Below the pieces are notes generated by a model, which did not search any database, was not told the origin of the DNA, and saw only the letters and a list, made by a program, of their open reading frames with translations. This document shows positions 18,910 to 29,242 of a stretch of DNA of 64,000 bases, piece by piece. Each line of letters opens with the position of its first letter. The first letter of the stretch is position 1. The stretch comes from Gammaproteobacteria bacterium (lineage in GTDB: Bacteria > Pseudomonadota > Gammaproteobacteria > Steroidobacterales > GCA-2729495), in contig JABDLC010000117.1 of NCBI GenBank assembly GCA_013001905.1, positions 1-64,000 of the forward strand, in the 5' to 3' direction. Both the position numbers and the translations under genes were made by a program.

Positions 18910-20037
18910 GTGGCTGATGGCCGCCCCTTGTATGTAGCACGCCCCGACCTGCCTCCGCTGCAGGACCTGCTGCCTGCGCTCGAGGAACTGTGGCAGAGCC
19001 GCATACTGAGCAATGAGGGCCGGTATCACGACGAATTCGAAGCGGCACTGGCCAGCTATCTTGGCGTCGACCATGTCAGCCTTGTCACCAATGCAACGTC
19101 AGGGCTGTTGCTTGCACTTCTTCAAGCGGGCCTGACCGGTCAGGTCATCACGACGCCGTTCAGTTTTGTCGGCACCAGTCATGCATTGCGGTTGGCGGGG
19201 CTCGAACCGGTATTTGCGGATATCGATCCAATTTCGCTCAATCTAAACCCGGAAAGTGCGGCCGAGGCCGTCACTTCTGCCACCAGCGCTTTGCTGCCGG
19301 TGCATATTTTCGGCAGAGCCTGCGATACAGCCGCGCTCGACAATCTGGCTGAGCAACACGACCTGAAGCTTATTTATGATGCTGCCCACGCATTCGCCGT
19401 GAACGACAAAGGGGGCAGTGTACTTCGTCATGGCGACATGTCCGTGCTGAGCTTCCACGCCACTAAAGTGTTCAATACATTTGAAGGCGGGGCTGTCATT
19501 AGTAACAACGCCATGACGAAAGCCGCTGTCGATGAGTTGCGCAACTTCGGCATCATTGACGAAGTGACCGTAAGCCGTGTGGGCATGAATGCAAAGATGA
19601 ATGAATTCTGCGCGGCGGTCGGGTTACTGCAACTGGTCCATATTGATGACAATATCGCTAAACGCGGTATCGTCGATGCCCGATATCGCGAGCTGCTGGC
19701 TAATATCGAGGGCGTGAGCTGCCTGCCTGCCATGTCGGCTCAGACTCAGAATCACTACAGTTTTCCTGTGCTCGTCGACGCTGGTGCCCGGTATTCCCGC
19801 GACGAACTGTATAACAAGCTTCAGAAACAGGGTGTGCATGCCAGACGCTACTTTTACCCGTTAATATCTGCTCTGCCCATGTACCGTCATTTGCCTTCAG
19901 CGCGACCTGAAAACCTGCCGGTTGCGCACGATATCGCCGCGCGAATCCTATGCCTGCCAATGTTTCCGGATCTCACGGCGGATGAGCAGGAGCGTGTCGC
20001 GGGGATTATTGCGGACGCGGCCATAGGCGCTGTTTGA
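18910..20037 (+). CDS. DegT/DnrJ/EryC1/StrS-family sugar aminotransferase
   Basis: SLVTNATSGLLLALLQAG, LIYDAAHAFAV, DMSVLSFHATKVFNTFEGGAVIS (PLP Lys); GTG start with AAGGTGAG upstream. Confidence 0.92.
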   Translation: MADGRPLYVARPDLPPLQDLLPALEELWQSRILSNEGRYHDEFEAALASYLGVDHVSLVTNATSGLLLALLQAGLTGQVITTPFSFVGTSHALRLAGLEPVFADIDPISLNLNPESAAEAVTSATSALLPVHIFGRACDTAALDNLAEQHDLKLIYDAAHAFAVNDKGGSVLRHGDMSVLSFHATKVFNTFEGGAVISNNAMTKAAVDELRNFGIIDEVTVSRVGMNAKMNEFCAAVGLLQLVHIDDNIAKRGIVDARYRELLANIEGVSCLPAMSAQTQNHYSFPVLVDAGARYSRDELYNKLQKQGVHARRYFYPLISALPMYRHLPSARPENLPVAHDIAARILCLPMFPDLTADEQERVAGIIADAAIGAV

Positions 20038-21209
20038 CGATGCCAACGCTGGCCGTCGTCCCGTCACTCGCTGCGCATCAAGTTGCGCCGGGCCAGGTGT
20101 TGCTGACGAAAAAGTTTGTTGACGGCATGATCAAGTATGCTGAGCTGTGGCGCGGCCCGGTGGTTGCCGTCATGCGCCCGCAAAGCGAAGCCTCGACCGG
20201 CAATCTCGATGATGCGGTGTTTCAGACCGACCAGCTACCGTTTGAAATTCGGTTTACGCCGTTCGACAAAAGCATCTACTCGGCACTGGCCGATGCAGAT
20301 GCCGTGATGTTGGGCGGCGATGACCTTCTGAACAATCTGACAGTCTGGTGTAATAAGCAGGGCAAGAAAGCTGTATTTGTGAGCGAATACTCGCTCAAAA
20401 CACGAATGCAGATCATTGACGCAGAGGTAAGCAACCCCTTCATTCGCTGGCGTAAATACTTGTGGGAGTGGCGGCAGGAACAGCGCAACCGGCGCAATGT
20501 TGTATTGGCTGATGCCGTGCAGTGCAACGGTACTCCCACCTTTGACACCTACCGGCACCTGAATGCCAATACACTGCTGTTCCTCGACAGCCGTGTGACC
20601 AGCGACATGGTCACCGATGAGGCCGTAATCAATGCGCGGACCGCTGACCTCAACGGGCACACGCCGATACGCCTCGCCTATTCCGGTCGGCTAACCGCGA
20701 TGAAGGGTGCCGACGATCTCGTAAAAGTCGCAATGGAACTGCGCAGGCTGAGCATTCCATTCACGCTGGATGTATACGGCGACGGCGATCTGCGCCCGAT
20801 CATGACGCAGCAGATTCGTGATACCGGGCTTGAAGGAATCGTGCGACTGCACGGCATCATCGACTATGCAACTGAGTTGCTGCCGGCGATACGCAGCAGT
20901 GTTGATCTGTTTGTGTGCTGTCATCGGCAGGGTGACCCGTCCTGTACTTATCTCGAAACTTTCGCCTGTGGTGTACCCATCGCCGGCTATGCAAACGAAG
21001 CGCTGAGTGGCCTCACGCGTGATCATGATGTGGGCTGGACTACACCGCTGAACCGACCTGAACTGCTGGCACAATCTATCGCGGGTCTGCACAGGGAGCG
21101 TGCGCAGCTAAGGACAGCGGGTTCGGCAGCGCTGCAACTCGCACGTCAGCACACTTTTGAGAAAGAATTTGGCGCGCGTATCTCTCAGATCCGGGAACTG
21201 ATGTCATGA
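20034..21209 (+). CDS. Family 4-type glycosyltransferase
   Basis: RLAYSGRLTAMKGADDLVKVAMEL, LDVYGDGDLRPIM, PSCTYLETFACGVPIAGYANEALSG. Confidence 0.87.
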   Translation: MTMPTLAVVPSLAAHQVAPGQVLLTKKFVDGMIKYAELWRGPVVAVMRPQSEASTGNLDDAVFQTDQLPFEIRFTPFDKSIYSALADADAVMLGGDDLLNNLTVWCNKQGKKAVFVSEYSLKTRMQIIDAEVSNPFIRWRKYLWEWRQEQRNRRNVVLADAVQCNGTPTFDTYRHLNANTLLFLDSRVTSDMVTDEAVINARTADLNGHTPIRLAYSGRLTAMKGADDLVKVAMELRRLSIPFTLDVYGDGDLRPIMTQQIRDTGLEGIVRLHGIIDYATELLPAIRSSVDLFVCCHRQGDPSCTYLETFACGVPIAGYANEALSGLTRDHDVGWTTPLNRPELLAQSIAGLHRERAQLRTAGSAALQLARQHTFEKEFGARISQIRELMS

Positions 21210-22825
21210 CCGGCCATGACGCATCAGTGACGCCTGCAATGCCCTGGCTGGCTGAAGGGCCAGACACGCCGTTTATTTTTATTCGTCACAAGGACGGTCA
21301 GGTCAATGTGACGGGCCAGACTCAGGGTCTGGTGGGCCATCGTTTGGACATACCCGGTGACGAGACACCACGAGGGCAGTTCGGCGAGTGGTCCTGGGAT
21401 GGTCAGAGCCTGACTGCCGCGGTCGACCCTCTGGGTTTCTTCAGTTTATATGTCTACGCGAATGGCGATCAGGTTGGCATTTCGCCGTCACTGACCCAAC
21501 TGCTGGCCAATGGCGCTGACGCCGAAGTCAACGAGACGGCGCTCGCTGTATTTCATCGAATCGGATTTTTTGTCCAGAACGATACGCCGTTTAAGCACAT
21601 CCGTACGCTGCCGCCTGACGGCCGACTCCACTGGCAGAACGGCATTCTTAGCATCGGCGGCGGCGTCCCCGACTCGCCCAAAGAATCGGCGTTGAGCCGG
21701 GAACAGTTCGTCGACGGGTTCATCGATGTGTTCCGGACTTCTATGCAGCGTTTGCTGCAATGCTGGCCCGCACCGATTGATCTGCCGCTAACCGGTGGCC
21801 GCGACTCCCGACACATACTCCTGGAAATGCTGCGCCTCGGCCGGACACCGGCAACCGGCGTCACGTTTCACCATGGCGGTGATGTTTACAACGCCGAGAC
21901 ACAGGCAGCACGTGCCATCAGTGAGCGAGCGGGGATTCAACATGCCCTCCTCGGGCATCCGCGACGACGTGTGCGCGACAGCGTGCGCGCAATGCTCATG
22001 ACCCAGCTCTGCGCCGATGAGCATTCCCAGATGATGGTCCTCCACGACTGGGTCACCGGCCGCGGCAATGCCTGTATAGACGGTATCGCCGGCGATGTAT
22101 TGAGCAGCCCGAATAGCAGAGCGGGACAAATGGTGCCGCTCGCGCGTGCCGGCAAGTATGCTGAAATAGCTCAGCTTCTCACGAACGGCCATGCTGCTGT
22201 CATTTCGCGACAAACGCACAGTGGCGGGGCCGGCAGCGTGTATTCAGACACGCTCCATGATGCTGCGATTGAGCGGATCGCTGAAACTTTGCGTACGCAC
22301 GAGGATACGCCCAACCCCTTTCAGGCATTCTGGTTCTGGAATCGCACTCGACGCGAAATCTCATATACGTCCACCGCGGTCATGGGCAACGCCCCGGCTG
22401 TGCTGTGCCCTTACCTTGAGCCTGAATTCGTGGAACTGGGCCTGTCGCTGCCGTTCGACATGGACAACGGCACTGAAATTCATGATGCAGCGATACAACG
22501 TGCTTACCCGGAATTTGCAGACATTCCTTACATTGAGAGCTATAGCAACTCGCAACCCACACCCTCGATGATGCAGCGCGCGGGCAACGCGCTGGATGCG
22601 CTGAGCGTTACCACGCTAACCAAGTCGGAATCATGTTTGAGAAGCATCAAAAACATGCTGAAAAACAACGGGCTCAGCCGGCCCCATGCCGATATCTATC
22701 AGTTACATGCGGACCTCGTCAGCGGCATGAATGCGGGGCGAGCGGAACGACTATTGCAAGTGGACAAGCAACTGAGCACAAGCGCACCTAAAGGAGAGCA
22801 GGTCGTTACCGATGTCTACGCCTGA
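21206..22825 (+). CDS. Asparagine synthetase-like protein (PP-loop amidotransferase family)
   Basis: DLPLTGGRDSRHILLEMLRLG PP-loop; N-terminal Ntn-like region lacks a Cys2 nucleophile. Confidence 0.75.
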   Translation: MTGHDASVTPAMPWLAEGPDTPFIFIRHKDGQVNVTGQTQGLVGHRLDIPGDETPRGQFGEWSWDGQSLTAAVDPLGFFSLYVYANGDQVGISPSLTQLLANGADAEVNETALAVFHRIGFFVQNDTPFKHIRTLPPDGRLHWQNGILSIGGGVPDSPKESALSREQFVDGFIDVFRTSMQRLLQCWPAPIDLPLTGGRDSRHILLEMLRLGRTPATGVTFHHGGDVYNAETQAARAISERAGIQHALLGHPRRRVRDSVRAMLMTQLCADEHSQMMVLHDWVTGRGNACIDGIAGDVLSSPNSRAGQMVPLARAGKYAEIAQLLTNGHAAVISRQTHSGGAGSVYSDTLHDAAIERIAETLRTHEDTPNPFQAFWFWNRTRREISYTSTAVMGNAPAVLCPYLEPEFVELGLSLPFDMDNGTEIHDAAIQRAYPEFADIPYIESYSNSQPTPSMMQRAGNALDALSVTTLTKSESCLRSIKNMLKNNGLSRPHADIYQLHADLVSGMNAGRAERLLQVDKQLSTSAPKGEQVVTDVYA

Positions 22826-23969
22826 ACTCAAACTGCCGATAACGGAGCTCGCGGCTGAACGTCTGCGCGGGCTGAGGCGCCGTCAGCGCGCAGCCCGATT
22901 GCGCTTAAAGGCAATGAGCAAGGCTTTTACGAAGCACGCGGATGAGCGGTTGTTGCTGATCACACAGGAAGAGCGTATTCCGCAGAGTCAGATTTTCCCG
23001 TTCCACCACTACGCTGGCCAACTCGCTGACGAGTATGGTGCCGAGATTCGTGAAGCCGATCTCGATCAGGTGCTGAGCAACACGCAGGATCTGCCCGCCG
23101 GTGCGACGATCATCGCATTTCAGACGCCGTACGACATCAGTGACGATGACCTCTTCCGGTTGCTTGATAAGATGCGCGAGGCCGGCCCCGATGCCCGAAT
23201 GGTATATCTCGACTGGTCCGCACCGACAGACCTGCGTAACGCGGAGCGACTCAATTCCCACATAGACCTCTACGTAAAGAAGCACGCACTGCAGGATCGC
23301 AGCAAATATGGCACAACCACGCTCGGCGATACCAATCTGGCCGATCACTATTCAAATCGGCTCAATATTGATGAACAGGAATATACGTTTGCGATACCGG
23401 ACGGCTTCATGTCGAAGCTCATTGTCGGGCCTTCATTCGTAACTGCACCATTGCTGCTGCCGCAATTGCTCGAGCCGTTTGATCCGGGACCCTCGCGACC
23501 CATTGACTTGCACGCACGATTCGCAGTCAACGGCACACCCTGGTATCAGGCCATGCGCAGCGAGGCGGAAACAGCACTGCAGCAGTTCAGCGACCTGTGG
23601 CTGGCCGTGGGCAACACGCTGCCGCTGTATCGCTTCCTCGCCGAATTACGCCGCGCGAAAGTCTGTTTCAGTCCGTTCGGTTATGGCGAGGTTTGCTGGC
23701 GCGATTATGAGGCCGTGATGGCAGGCACTGTGATTCTTAAACCGGATATGAGCCATATCGAAACGCAGCCGGATATTTTCCGCCCGTGGGAAACCTACGT
23801 CCCGCTGCGCTGGGACCTTGCTGATTTTGATGACACGCTGCGTAAACTGCTTGCGGATGAAGACCTGCGTCACTCCATCGCCGCCAATGCGCACACAGTG
23901 CTGCACGAGTACCTGAAGGGCAATAAATTTGTGGGCCAGATGCAGCCGTTGTTCAGCGGATCAGCATAA
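22812..23969 (+). CDS. Putative glycosyltransferase
   Basis: C-terminal VCFSPFGYGEVCWRDYEAVMAGTVILKPDMSHIET and LLADEDLRHSIAANAHTVLHEYL, glycosyltransferase C-domain style. Confidence 0.65.
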   Translation: MSTPELKLPITELAAERLRGLRRRQRAARLRLKAMSKAFTKHADERLLLITQEERIPQSQIFPFHHYAGQLADEYGAEIREADLDQVLSNTQDLPAGATIIAFQTPYDISDDDLFRLLDKMREAGPDARMVYLDWSAPTDLRNAERLNSHIDLYVKKHALQDRSKYGTTTLGDTNLADHYSNRLNIDEQEYTFAIPDGFMSKLIVGPSFVTAPLLLPQLLEPFDPGPSRPIDLHARFAVNGTPWYQAMRSEAETALQQFSDLWLAVGNTLPLYRFLAELRRAKVCFSPFGYGEVCWRDYEAVMAGTVILKPDMSHIETQPDIFRPWETYVPLRWDLADFDDTLRKLLADEDLRHSIAANAHTVLHEYLKGNKFVGQMQPLFSGSA

Positions 23970-25042
23970 TGGCACCGTCGACGCTTGCGCCGCTAACAAG
24001 CCGGTTTGCACAACGTATGCCGGGCGCAAGACCGCTGCAGTCGTATGCGGTCGAATCCGCTGTTGTCTGCGACGCAGAAGTCGAGCCCATGCGCCGTGCT
24101 GTATACCCGGATGCCGAACTGGAGCTCATCACAGGAGTGCATGAATTCTCCGCGGGCCTTGAAGATGAGCTGCACCTCGCGACACGTGACCACGTGCGAC
24201 ATAGCGAGACCATCGCCTGGCGACTGCGCGACGTGTACGTATCGCCCGGCATTTTATGCAACTACCGCAGTTACAAGCGGCTGACTCACCGGCAACTGCG
24301 ACTCGCCCCTGCGGCGATAAACGAAATCGAGGATACCGTAGCGTTTTGCTCCACGGATGCAGGCAACGACTACTTCGCCCACTTTTTGCTCGACGACGCC
24401 TGTACCGCGCTGCTCGGCGAAGAGTTCGGTCGTGTCGTATTCGGCGGCATCGACAGCGAACGAACCCCACATGCCAGACACTATCTGCAGGCCTTTTCGA
24501 TTGCCAACAACGAGGTTGCTGCTGCCAGATTTCGCGACTTGTGGTTTTTTACTGACTATCCGCAAAACAGCCATCGGCGGGCGCGGCTGCAGAGTCTGCG
24601 ATCACGACTGACGGAGCGGTATGGCGACAAGCCCGCCACTGCGCCCGTTTACCTTAAACGCGGTAGCTCGGGTCAACTACGCCTGCTCGAAAACGAGCCG
24701 GAGCTTGAAGCACTGCTCAGCGCGCGTGGTTTCGACATCATCGATCCCGAACGATTGTCGGTAGCCGAGATTTGTAGCCGCATCAACGGCGCACCGCTCG
24801 TTGTCGGCGTTGAAGGCAGCCAGCTTGCACACGGAGTATTGAATTTACGGGCCGGTGGCAGCCTGCTGTGTATCCAGCCAGCCGCACGCTTCAATGCTGT
24901 CTACAGAGGCTTCACCAACTCCACAGGCCTGCGCTGGGGTTTTGTGGTCGCGGAAGGCAGCGCCGACCGCTTCTACGTGTCAGCAGATCGCCTCTTAGAG
25001 ACGGCGGATCGCATGCTTGAGTCCGAAGCATCGGTATGCTGA
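23969..25042 (+). CDS. Family 61 (DUF563) glycosyltransferase
   Basis: PVYLKRGSSGQLRLLENEPELEALLSARGFDIIDPERLSVAEICSRINGAPLVVGVEGSQLAHGVLNLRAG. Confidence 0.78.
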   Translation: MAPSTLAPLTSRFAQRMPGARPLQSYAVESAVVCDAEVEPMRRAVYPDAELELITGVHEFSAGLEDELHLATRDHVRHSETIAWRLRDVYVSPGILCNYRSYKRLTHRQLRLAPAAINEIEDTVAFCSTDAGNDYFAHFLLDDACTALLGEEFGRVVFGGIDSERTPHARHYLQAFSIANNEVAAARFRDLWFFTDYPQNSHRRARLQSLRSRLTERYGDKPATAPVYLKRGSSGQLRLLENEPELEALLSARGFDIIDPERLSVAEICSRINGAPLVVGVEGSQLAHGVLNLRAGGSLLCIQPAARFNAVYRGFTNSTGLRWGFVVAEGSADRFYVSADRLLETADRMLESEASVC

Positions 25043-26082
25043 CTCTGGTTACAGTCATCTACGGCGAAGACCGTCGCTACCGGACTGAATTGTTTGGCAG
25101 CGTGTTAAGCATTCTGCAGCAACGGCGAAATTGCGACACACGAGTCGTCGTTTACACCGACCGCACATTCGACGGCTTTCCGTTGCCGGTGACCGAGCGC
25201 GTAATCAGCCCGGATGAGTGGTCACAGTGGACAGCCGGCACCGGCATTTCGCATCTGGTCAAGCTGCATCTGGTGCGCGAGACCGTTGAGCAGAGCGACG
25301 GCCCGGTTATCTACTTCGATACGGACACGCTGTTTCTTGCCGCGCCGGAAACACTGGCTGAAAGATTGTCTACTGATTCTGCGCTCATGCATGCTGATGA
25401 GGGTCCGATATCCGGGCACGAAATCTGGGAAAAAATCTCCGCCTGGCTGGGCAGCGGTCGTGATGTGTGCGGCTATCAACTGTCACGGAATTCGGTGATG
25501 TACAACTCCGGCATTGTCGGCGTCGTCGCTGATCATCTTAAAGCACTGCATCGCTCAGCAGATATTGCCGCCGCACTGCACGCGGTAGACCCGGTATTCA
25601 GTCTGGATCAGTTTTCCACCGGTGCAGCACTAGGTGCACAGGCAGCCATTGCCACCTGCGAAGACGAAGTGCTGCACTACTGGGGGTGGAACCGGACGTT
25701 TATCAGGCACGCCATCGATACTTTCTGGCAGCGGCACGAGAATTCCACGTTCGACGAAATGTGCGCCGACTTTGACCCGACTGCGTTAGCGCGGCTGCCC
25801 GGGATACACCCCGTCGATAAGCTGGGAGCACGTTTCGATGCATGGCGCTGGCAACTGAATGGGGACGGGCGCTTCGCCTGTATCGCCTTGCGATCGGCAC
25901 TGCGTCAATGCAAGGTAGACCCGGTCATTGCGAACCAGTGGTTGGCAGTTCATAAAGATTTTGTTGATCGACAGGCAAACGCCGATGCAGTAGCCGCAGC
26001 GCGGCTGAGGGCAGGTATCAGTCCCCGACTGTCAGCCGCGAGTGCACAGCTTCAGCCAGCAGACGATAACCTGCCGGATTAA
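25036..26082 (+). CDS. Putative GT-A-fold glycosyltransferase
   Basis: LTLVTVIYGEDRRYRTELFGSVLSI and DGPVIYFDTDTLFLA (DxD). Confidence 0.6.
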   Translation: MLTLVTVIYGEDRRYRTELFGSVLSILQQRRNCDTRVVVYTDRTFDGFPLPVTERVISPDEWSQWTAGTGISHLVKLHLVRETVEQSDGPVIYFDTDTLFLAAPETLAERLSTDSALMHADEGPISGHEIWEKISAWLGSGRDVCGYQLSRNSVMYNSGIVGVVADHLKALHRSADIAAALHAVDPVFSLDQFSTGAALGAQAAIATCEDEVLHYWGWNRTFIRHAIDTFWQRHENSTFDEMCADFDPTALARLPGIHPVDKLGARFDAWRWQLNGDGRFACIALRSALRQCKVDPVIANQWLAVHKDFVDRQANADAVAAARLRAGISPRLSAASAQLQPADDNLPD

Positions 26083-27145
26083 AATGTGATGCGCCACAGG
26101 TGACAAATAACTCGCAGAAGTCATCACCTTCGAAAGCCATCGTTAAATAGTCAGCCGCATCGACCACCTCAACGCCTGTTCCCGAATCATGCAACGCATC
26201 ACGGAGCGCTGCATATGAGGTCGGCTCTCCGCGACTTGCAGCTGCCAGGTCATGCTGATCAGGGATGAGCAATACTACAAAACGCTGCGCGCGGGTCGCG
26301 GCAATATCAGCTGCGTAGTTGAGCATCGCAACCGTCACCGGCAACGCGCCTGACGGGTGGTCCGACTCGTAAAACGGTGCATAGGTCGGTCGAATGCCGC
26401 TGATAGCAGCAAGGACACGATAATGCAGCGCTGCATGCAGCACCGCCTTTGTATAGGGAAGCTGCTTGATGCCCGCTGCACCCCAGGTGCCGGGACGGAA
26501 ATATTCGTAGGGCAACAACTCCGCGGCACGTTCAGCGGCTTCTGCGTACTCAGTAACTGTCAGTGAAGGAAGCGGCACCAGACGCAACCCTTCGTCATCG
26601 AGCACAAACCGGGGCTTAAACCCGAACCGACCTCCCGCGACGAAGTCACGTAGCTGATTGACGTTGCGGGTAATGTTGTCGGCGAAGTGCCCCATCACGA
26701 CGACCGGCGCATTATCATCAATAACATCGACATAACGAAGTACGGCCTGATCGGTGCCGTAGCCGCCGGTACCGTAGTTCGCTACCCGGCAATCCAGTAA
26801 CTCGGCGAGGACATTGCCGTATGCAAATTCGGGCGTGACCTCGTCGCCCCAGGTGAACGAGTCGCCGAACAACGCCACACATGAATCCGCCGACGGGTCG
26901 GGAAACGCAGGCACAATACGCGAACCGCTGACATCGTACTCGCCAGTGCCGAATACATTTTTGGAAGGCCAGCCGAGCACCGGATCCCGCTCGAGCAGAT
27001 ACTCCTCATAGCCATCGGTATCCGGCTTCGCAACGAGCAACCCCGTGGGCAGTAAAATCGTTGCGGCTACAAAACTGACGACTTCAATAAACAGCATGAA
27101 GATTCCGGCCAGCGCCATACCGAAGAAGAACCCGTTGCGCTTCAT
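26018..27145 (-). CDS. SGNH/GDSL hydrolase-like protein with N-terminal anchor
   Basis: CVALFGDSFTWGDEVTPEFAYGNVLAELL, ANYGTGGYGTDQAVLRY, terminal CGASHFNPAGYRLLAEAV. Confidence 0.7.
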   Translation of the reverse strand: MKRNGFFFGMALAGIFMLFIEVVSFVAATILLPTGLLVAKPDTDGYEEYLLERDPVLGWPSKNVFGTGEYDVSGSRIVPAFPDPSADSCVALFGDSFTWGDEVTPEFAYGNVLAELLDCRVANYGTGGYGTDQAVLRYVDVIDDNAPVVVMGHFADNITRNVNQLRDFVAGGRFGFKPRFVLDDEGLRLVPLPSLTVTEYAEAAERAAELLPYEYFRPGTWGAAGIKQLPYTKAVLHAALHYRVLAAISGIRPTYAPFYESDHPSGALPVTVAMLNYAADIAATRAQRFVVLLIPDQHDLAAASRGEPTSYAALRDALHDSGTGVEVVDAADYLTMAFEGDDFCELFVTCGASHFNPAGYRLLAEAVHSRLTVGD

Positions 27146-27160
27146 AGTCGCCGGCTCCGG

Positions 27161-29242
27161 TCAGGGCCGCGCCGGCAGCCCGAATGTGAGCAATGTTTTT
27201 CCCGCGGCCACGGTAACCAACTGCTGACCATCGGCTTGGTAGGTTACGGGCGCTGCCAGCACCCGCGCGCCTGTATTCAACCGCCACAGCTCCCCGCCGT
27301 TATCAGCATCGACCGCAATAAAATCGTTGGCGTCGGCGGAGAACAACAATCCTCCCGCGGTCGCAAGCAGACCGGACATGGTAATCGCCTGTGTGCGTCC
27401 GCCGTCCGCAGTGAGTGCTTTCTGCCACGCGAGACTGCCGTCACTTTTATTAAGGCAACGGATAAATCGTTGCGCAGCCTCATTAAAACTCTGTCGGCCG
27501 ACAACGCTGACAAATGGGTTGCCCACTGCATACTCCGCATCCTGCGAGTAGTAAACGGAAGGCCCGTCGACCACCGGCAAACAAAGGTAACCTGCATCGC
27601 GGTAATACGCGGGCGGCCACCAGTTTGTGCCGCCTACTGAGTTGGGCCAGGCCAGTGTGCCGCCGCGCGAAGGCCGCGCATCGGGGTTGATCTCCGGATA
27701 ACCATTCGCGTCCAGACTCTTCGCCCAGGTCTGCCGGGTAAATTCAGTCGCATTGATGAGTTCGCCCGTCACTCTGTCGAGCGTGTACAGAAAACCGTTG
27801 CGATTGCCGTTGAACAGCAGTTTTCGCTGCACGCCGTTTAACTCGGTATCCACCAGCACGGGCACCTGCGCAGCGTCGAATCCGTGAATGTCATCAGGGG
27901 TCGCCTGATAGTGCCAGACACGTTCACCGGTTGCGCCGCGCAGCGCCAGCATGGAGCTACCGTAGAGTTTGTCGTAACCGCTCCGGGGCGCGTCGGGCTC
28001 ATGCACCGTGTGACTGGTACCCCAGTAGACGATATCGAGCTCAGGGTCGTAGCTGCCTGTCATCCAGGTAGCAGCGCCACCGATCTCCCACTGCTCGTCA
28101 GCCCAGCTTTCACTGCCGGGTTCACCGGGTGCCGGCACCGTGTCAAAGCGCCAGACCCGGTTGCCGGTTTCAGCATTATAGGCGTCAACAAAACCGCGAA
28201 TACCCATCTCTCCGCCCGCGGCGCCGGTAATGACTTTGCCGTCGATCGCAATCGGTGCCGCCGTGATGCTGTAACCCACCTGATAATCGGCCACTTGTGT
28301 AATCCATCGCAGACGGCCCGTGCGTATATCCAATGCCAACAAGTGCGCGTCTATCGTCGTTACGAACACGGTATCGTTCAGCACCGCAACGCCGCGATTT
28401 GCGACACCACAACAGGTCACCAGGCCTTCCGGATCCGGTATCGGGCGCTCAAATGCCCACAGAACTTCGCCGGTCAACGCATCCAGTGCCGACACCCGCC
28501 CCTGCGGCTCGGTGATAAACATGACGCCGTCGGCCACGACGGGGTTGACCTGAAATTTGTTGTAGCGAGTGTCTGACTGATACACCCATTTGAGCGCCAG
28601 ACCGCCCACATTGCCGGAATTGATCGCATTGAGCCCGCTGTATCGCTGGCCATCGTAGCCGCCCGAGTAACTGAGCCAGTTCTTCATTTCAGCATCACGA
28701 GACGCGATGCGATCAAAGCCGATAGCTGCGACATCGATGCCCTCGTCGGCAACCGACTCATCGGGCGCCAGCGTGGCAAGGTAGGTGATGATCTGCCAGA
28801 TAGCCGGATCAGGCAGATCGTGCGCGAGCATTGATGTGCCCGGTATGCCCTGTTGAATGGTCCGGTACAACGCCCAGTCGCTGCGGAACCGGGACGGTAC
28901 ATTTAGGGCCGGGCCGTTAACGCCTTCCCCGCCGCCGCCGTGGCAACCCGCGCAATTCTGACCAAATAGTTCAGCCCCTCGCGCCGCATCTTCGGGTGAC
29001 ACATAACGCGTATTGGTCAACGCGACATGGGGATTGCGGCCTTCGATCAGGTTGCTGAGGTAAACCGGACTGCCGGGCAACATCCAGCGGAACGTTTCTG
29101 ACCAGGTAATAAAATTGAGTTGCCCCTGCGCTTTGAGCAACAGGACCTGAGAGCGCCAGAGCAACGATTCGCCGGCCAGCAGCACGACGATGAGGGTGAC
29201 GATCAGGCCTACAGGCAAAACAATAGCCGCTAAACGCTTCAT
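27161..29242 (-). CDS. Membrane-anchored PQQ-dependent dehydrogenase with N-terminal cytochrome c domain
   Basis: N-terminal TM, GAELFGQNCAGCHGGGGEGVNGPAL heme c site, LVTCCGVANRG vicinal Cys pair, repeated beta-propeller blades such as GEVLWAFERPIPDP and GERVWHYQATPDD. Confidence 0.9.
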   Translation of the reverse strand: MKRLAAIVLPVGLIVTLIVVLLAGESLLWRSQVLLLKAQGQLNFITWSETFRWMLPGSPVYLSNLIEGRNPHVALTNTRYVSPEDAARGAELFGQNCAGCHGGGGEGVNGPALNVPSRFRSDWALYRTIQQGIPGTSMLAHDLPDPAIWQIITYLATLAPDESVADEGIDVAAIGFDRIASRDAEMKNWLSYSGGYDGQRYSGLNAINSGNVGGLALKWVYQSDTRYNKFQVNPVVADGVMFITEPQGRVSALDALTGEVLWAFERPIPDPEGLVTCCGVANRGVAVLNDTVFVTTIDAHLLALDIRTGRLRWITQVADYQVGYSITAAPIAIDGKVITGAAGGEMGIRGFVDAYNAETGNRVWRFDTVPAPGEPGSESWADEQWEIGGAATWMTGSYDPELDIVYWGTSHTVHEPDAPRSGYDKLYGSSMLALRGATGERVWHYQATPDDIHGFDAAQVPVLVDTELNGVQRKLLFNGNRNGFLYTLDRVTGELINATEFTRQTWAKSLDANGYPEINPDARPSRGGTLAWPNSVGGTNWWPPAYYRDAGYLCLPVVDGPSVYYSQDAEYAVGNPFVSVVGRQSFNEAAQRFIRCLNKSDGSLAWQKALTADGGRTQAITMSGLLATAGGLLFSADANDFIAVDADNGGELWRLNTGARVLAAPVTYQADGQQLVTVAAGKTLLTFGLPARP

